From assembly GCA_016195145.1 (NCBI GenBank), contig JACQAF010000163.1, positions 1-6,273 on the forward strand: a DNA stretch of 6,273 nucleotides, given 5' to 3'. The position numbers and the translations under genes were made by a program. Each line of letters opens with the position of its first letter. Position 1 is the stretch's first letter. This DNA comes from Rhodospirillales bacterium (lineage in GTDB: Bacteria > Pseudomonadota > Alphaproteobacteria > CACIAM-22H2). The notes beneath the pieces were generated by a model. That model had not been told where the DNA came from and made no database searches. It saw nothing but the letters and a program-made list of their open reading frames with translations. Shown here in pieces: positions 6,147 through 6,273 of the stretch.

Positions 6147-6273
6147 ATGGGCCAGGCCACGATCCTGATCGCCGATGACGACCGCGCGATCCGCACCGTG
6201 CTCACCCAGGCGCTTGGCCGGCTGGGGCACGAGGTGCGGACCACCGGCCACGCCGCCACGCTGTGGCGCTGGG
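6147..6273 (+). CDS. ntrC: Nitrogen regulation response regulator NtrC, N-terminal fragment (cut by window edge)
   Basis: Forty-two codons are present before the window ends. They encode the start of a receiver domain: ILIADDDRAIRTVLTQALGR supplies the acidic pocket (Asp10-Asp12) and first helix, and HEVRTTGHAATLWRW matches the second strand and helix as found in alphaproteobacterial NtrC. The phosphorylated Asp (expected near residue 54), the sigma-54-interacting AAA+ domain and the helix-turn-helix lie outside the window. NtrC phosphorylated by NtrB activates sigma-54 promoters of nitrogen-assimilation genes. The gene begins 7 bases after the ntrB stop, and in this group is commonly followed by ntrY-ntrX, which cannot be checked here. 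Confidence 0.93.
   Translation, partial: MGQATILIADDDRAIRTVLTQALGRLGHEVRTTGHAATLWRW

Noticed and set aside
4805..6259. Very long minus-strand frame (484 codons) opposite ntrB
   Set aside because: It is antisense to ntrB, whose catalytic motifs are all present; the frame is rich in His, Arg and Asp, as expected from a GC-rich mirror frame.

Overview
The window comes from a GC-rich alphaproteobacterium, most likely of the Rhodospirillales type. The evidence is gene content and order. A dusB (nifR3) - ntrB - ntrC string is preceded by a fused ispD-ispF gene, and a pgpA start lies further out; this neighbourhood is familiar from that group. Assignments rest on motifs read by eye, not on database searches.

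Layout. Bases 1-85 (minus strand) hold the first 28 codons of a probable phosphatidylglycerophosphatase A. Bases 134-772 (minus) encode a LysE/RhtB-type exporter. A stand-alone PAS_5-type protein follows on the plus strand, with its start uncertain and its stop at 1495. It converges, 9 bases apart, on the 3' end of the ispD-ispF gene (minus, 2672 down to 1505). From 2741 onward everything is on the plus strand: a small DUF1330 protein, an eight-helix CcsA/YpjD-type membrane protein, an AT-rich leader with an imperfect dyad, and then dusB, ntrB and the first 42 codons of ntrC. The last three are packed as an operon: the dusB stop and ntrB start overlap as TGATG, and ntrC begins 7 bases after ntrB ends.

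The striking observation is inside ispD-ispF. The IspD half is complete and the C-terminal two thirds of IspF is well conserved. The stretch between them (about 1835-1958), which should encode the IspF metal-binding Asp-x-His partner and the HSD...DVxxHA block, has no clear IspF resemblance in any frame. It is 124 bases where about 123 are expected, so the two halves are also out of frame by one base. Read on the opposite (plus) strand, the same stretch starts with ATG at the left junction and encodes a basic N-terminus followed by a textbook transmembrane helix, as in a membrane sensor. Either a foreign piece has replaced part of ispF, or the assembly is chimeric here. IspF is normally essential for the MEP isoprenoid pathway, so this should be settled first.

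How the genes work together: NtrB and NtrC form the nitrogen-status two-component system, co-expressed with the tRNA dihydrouridine synthase DusB. IspD/IspF make isoprenoid precursors. The exporter, PAS_5, DUF1330 and CcsA-like genes look like individually transcribed neighbours. No mobile element, CRISPR array or RNA gene was recognised.
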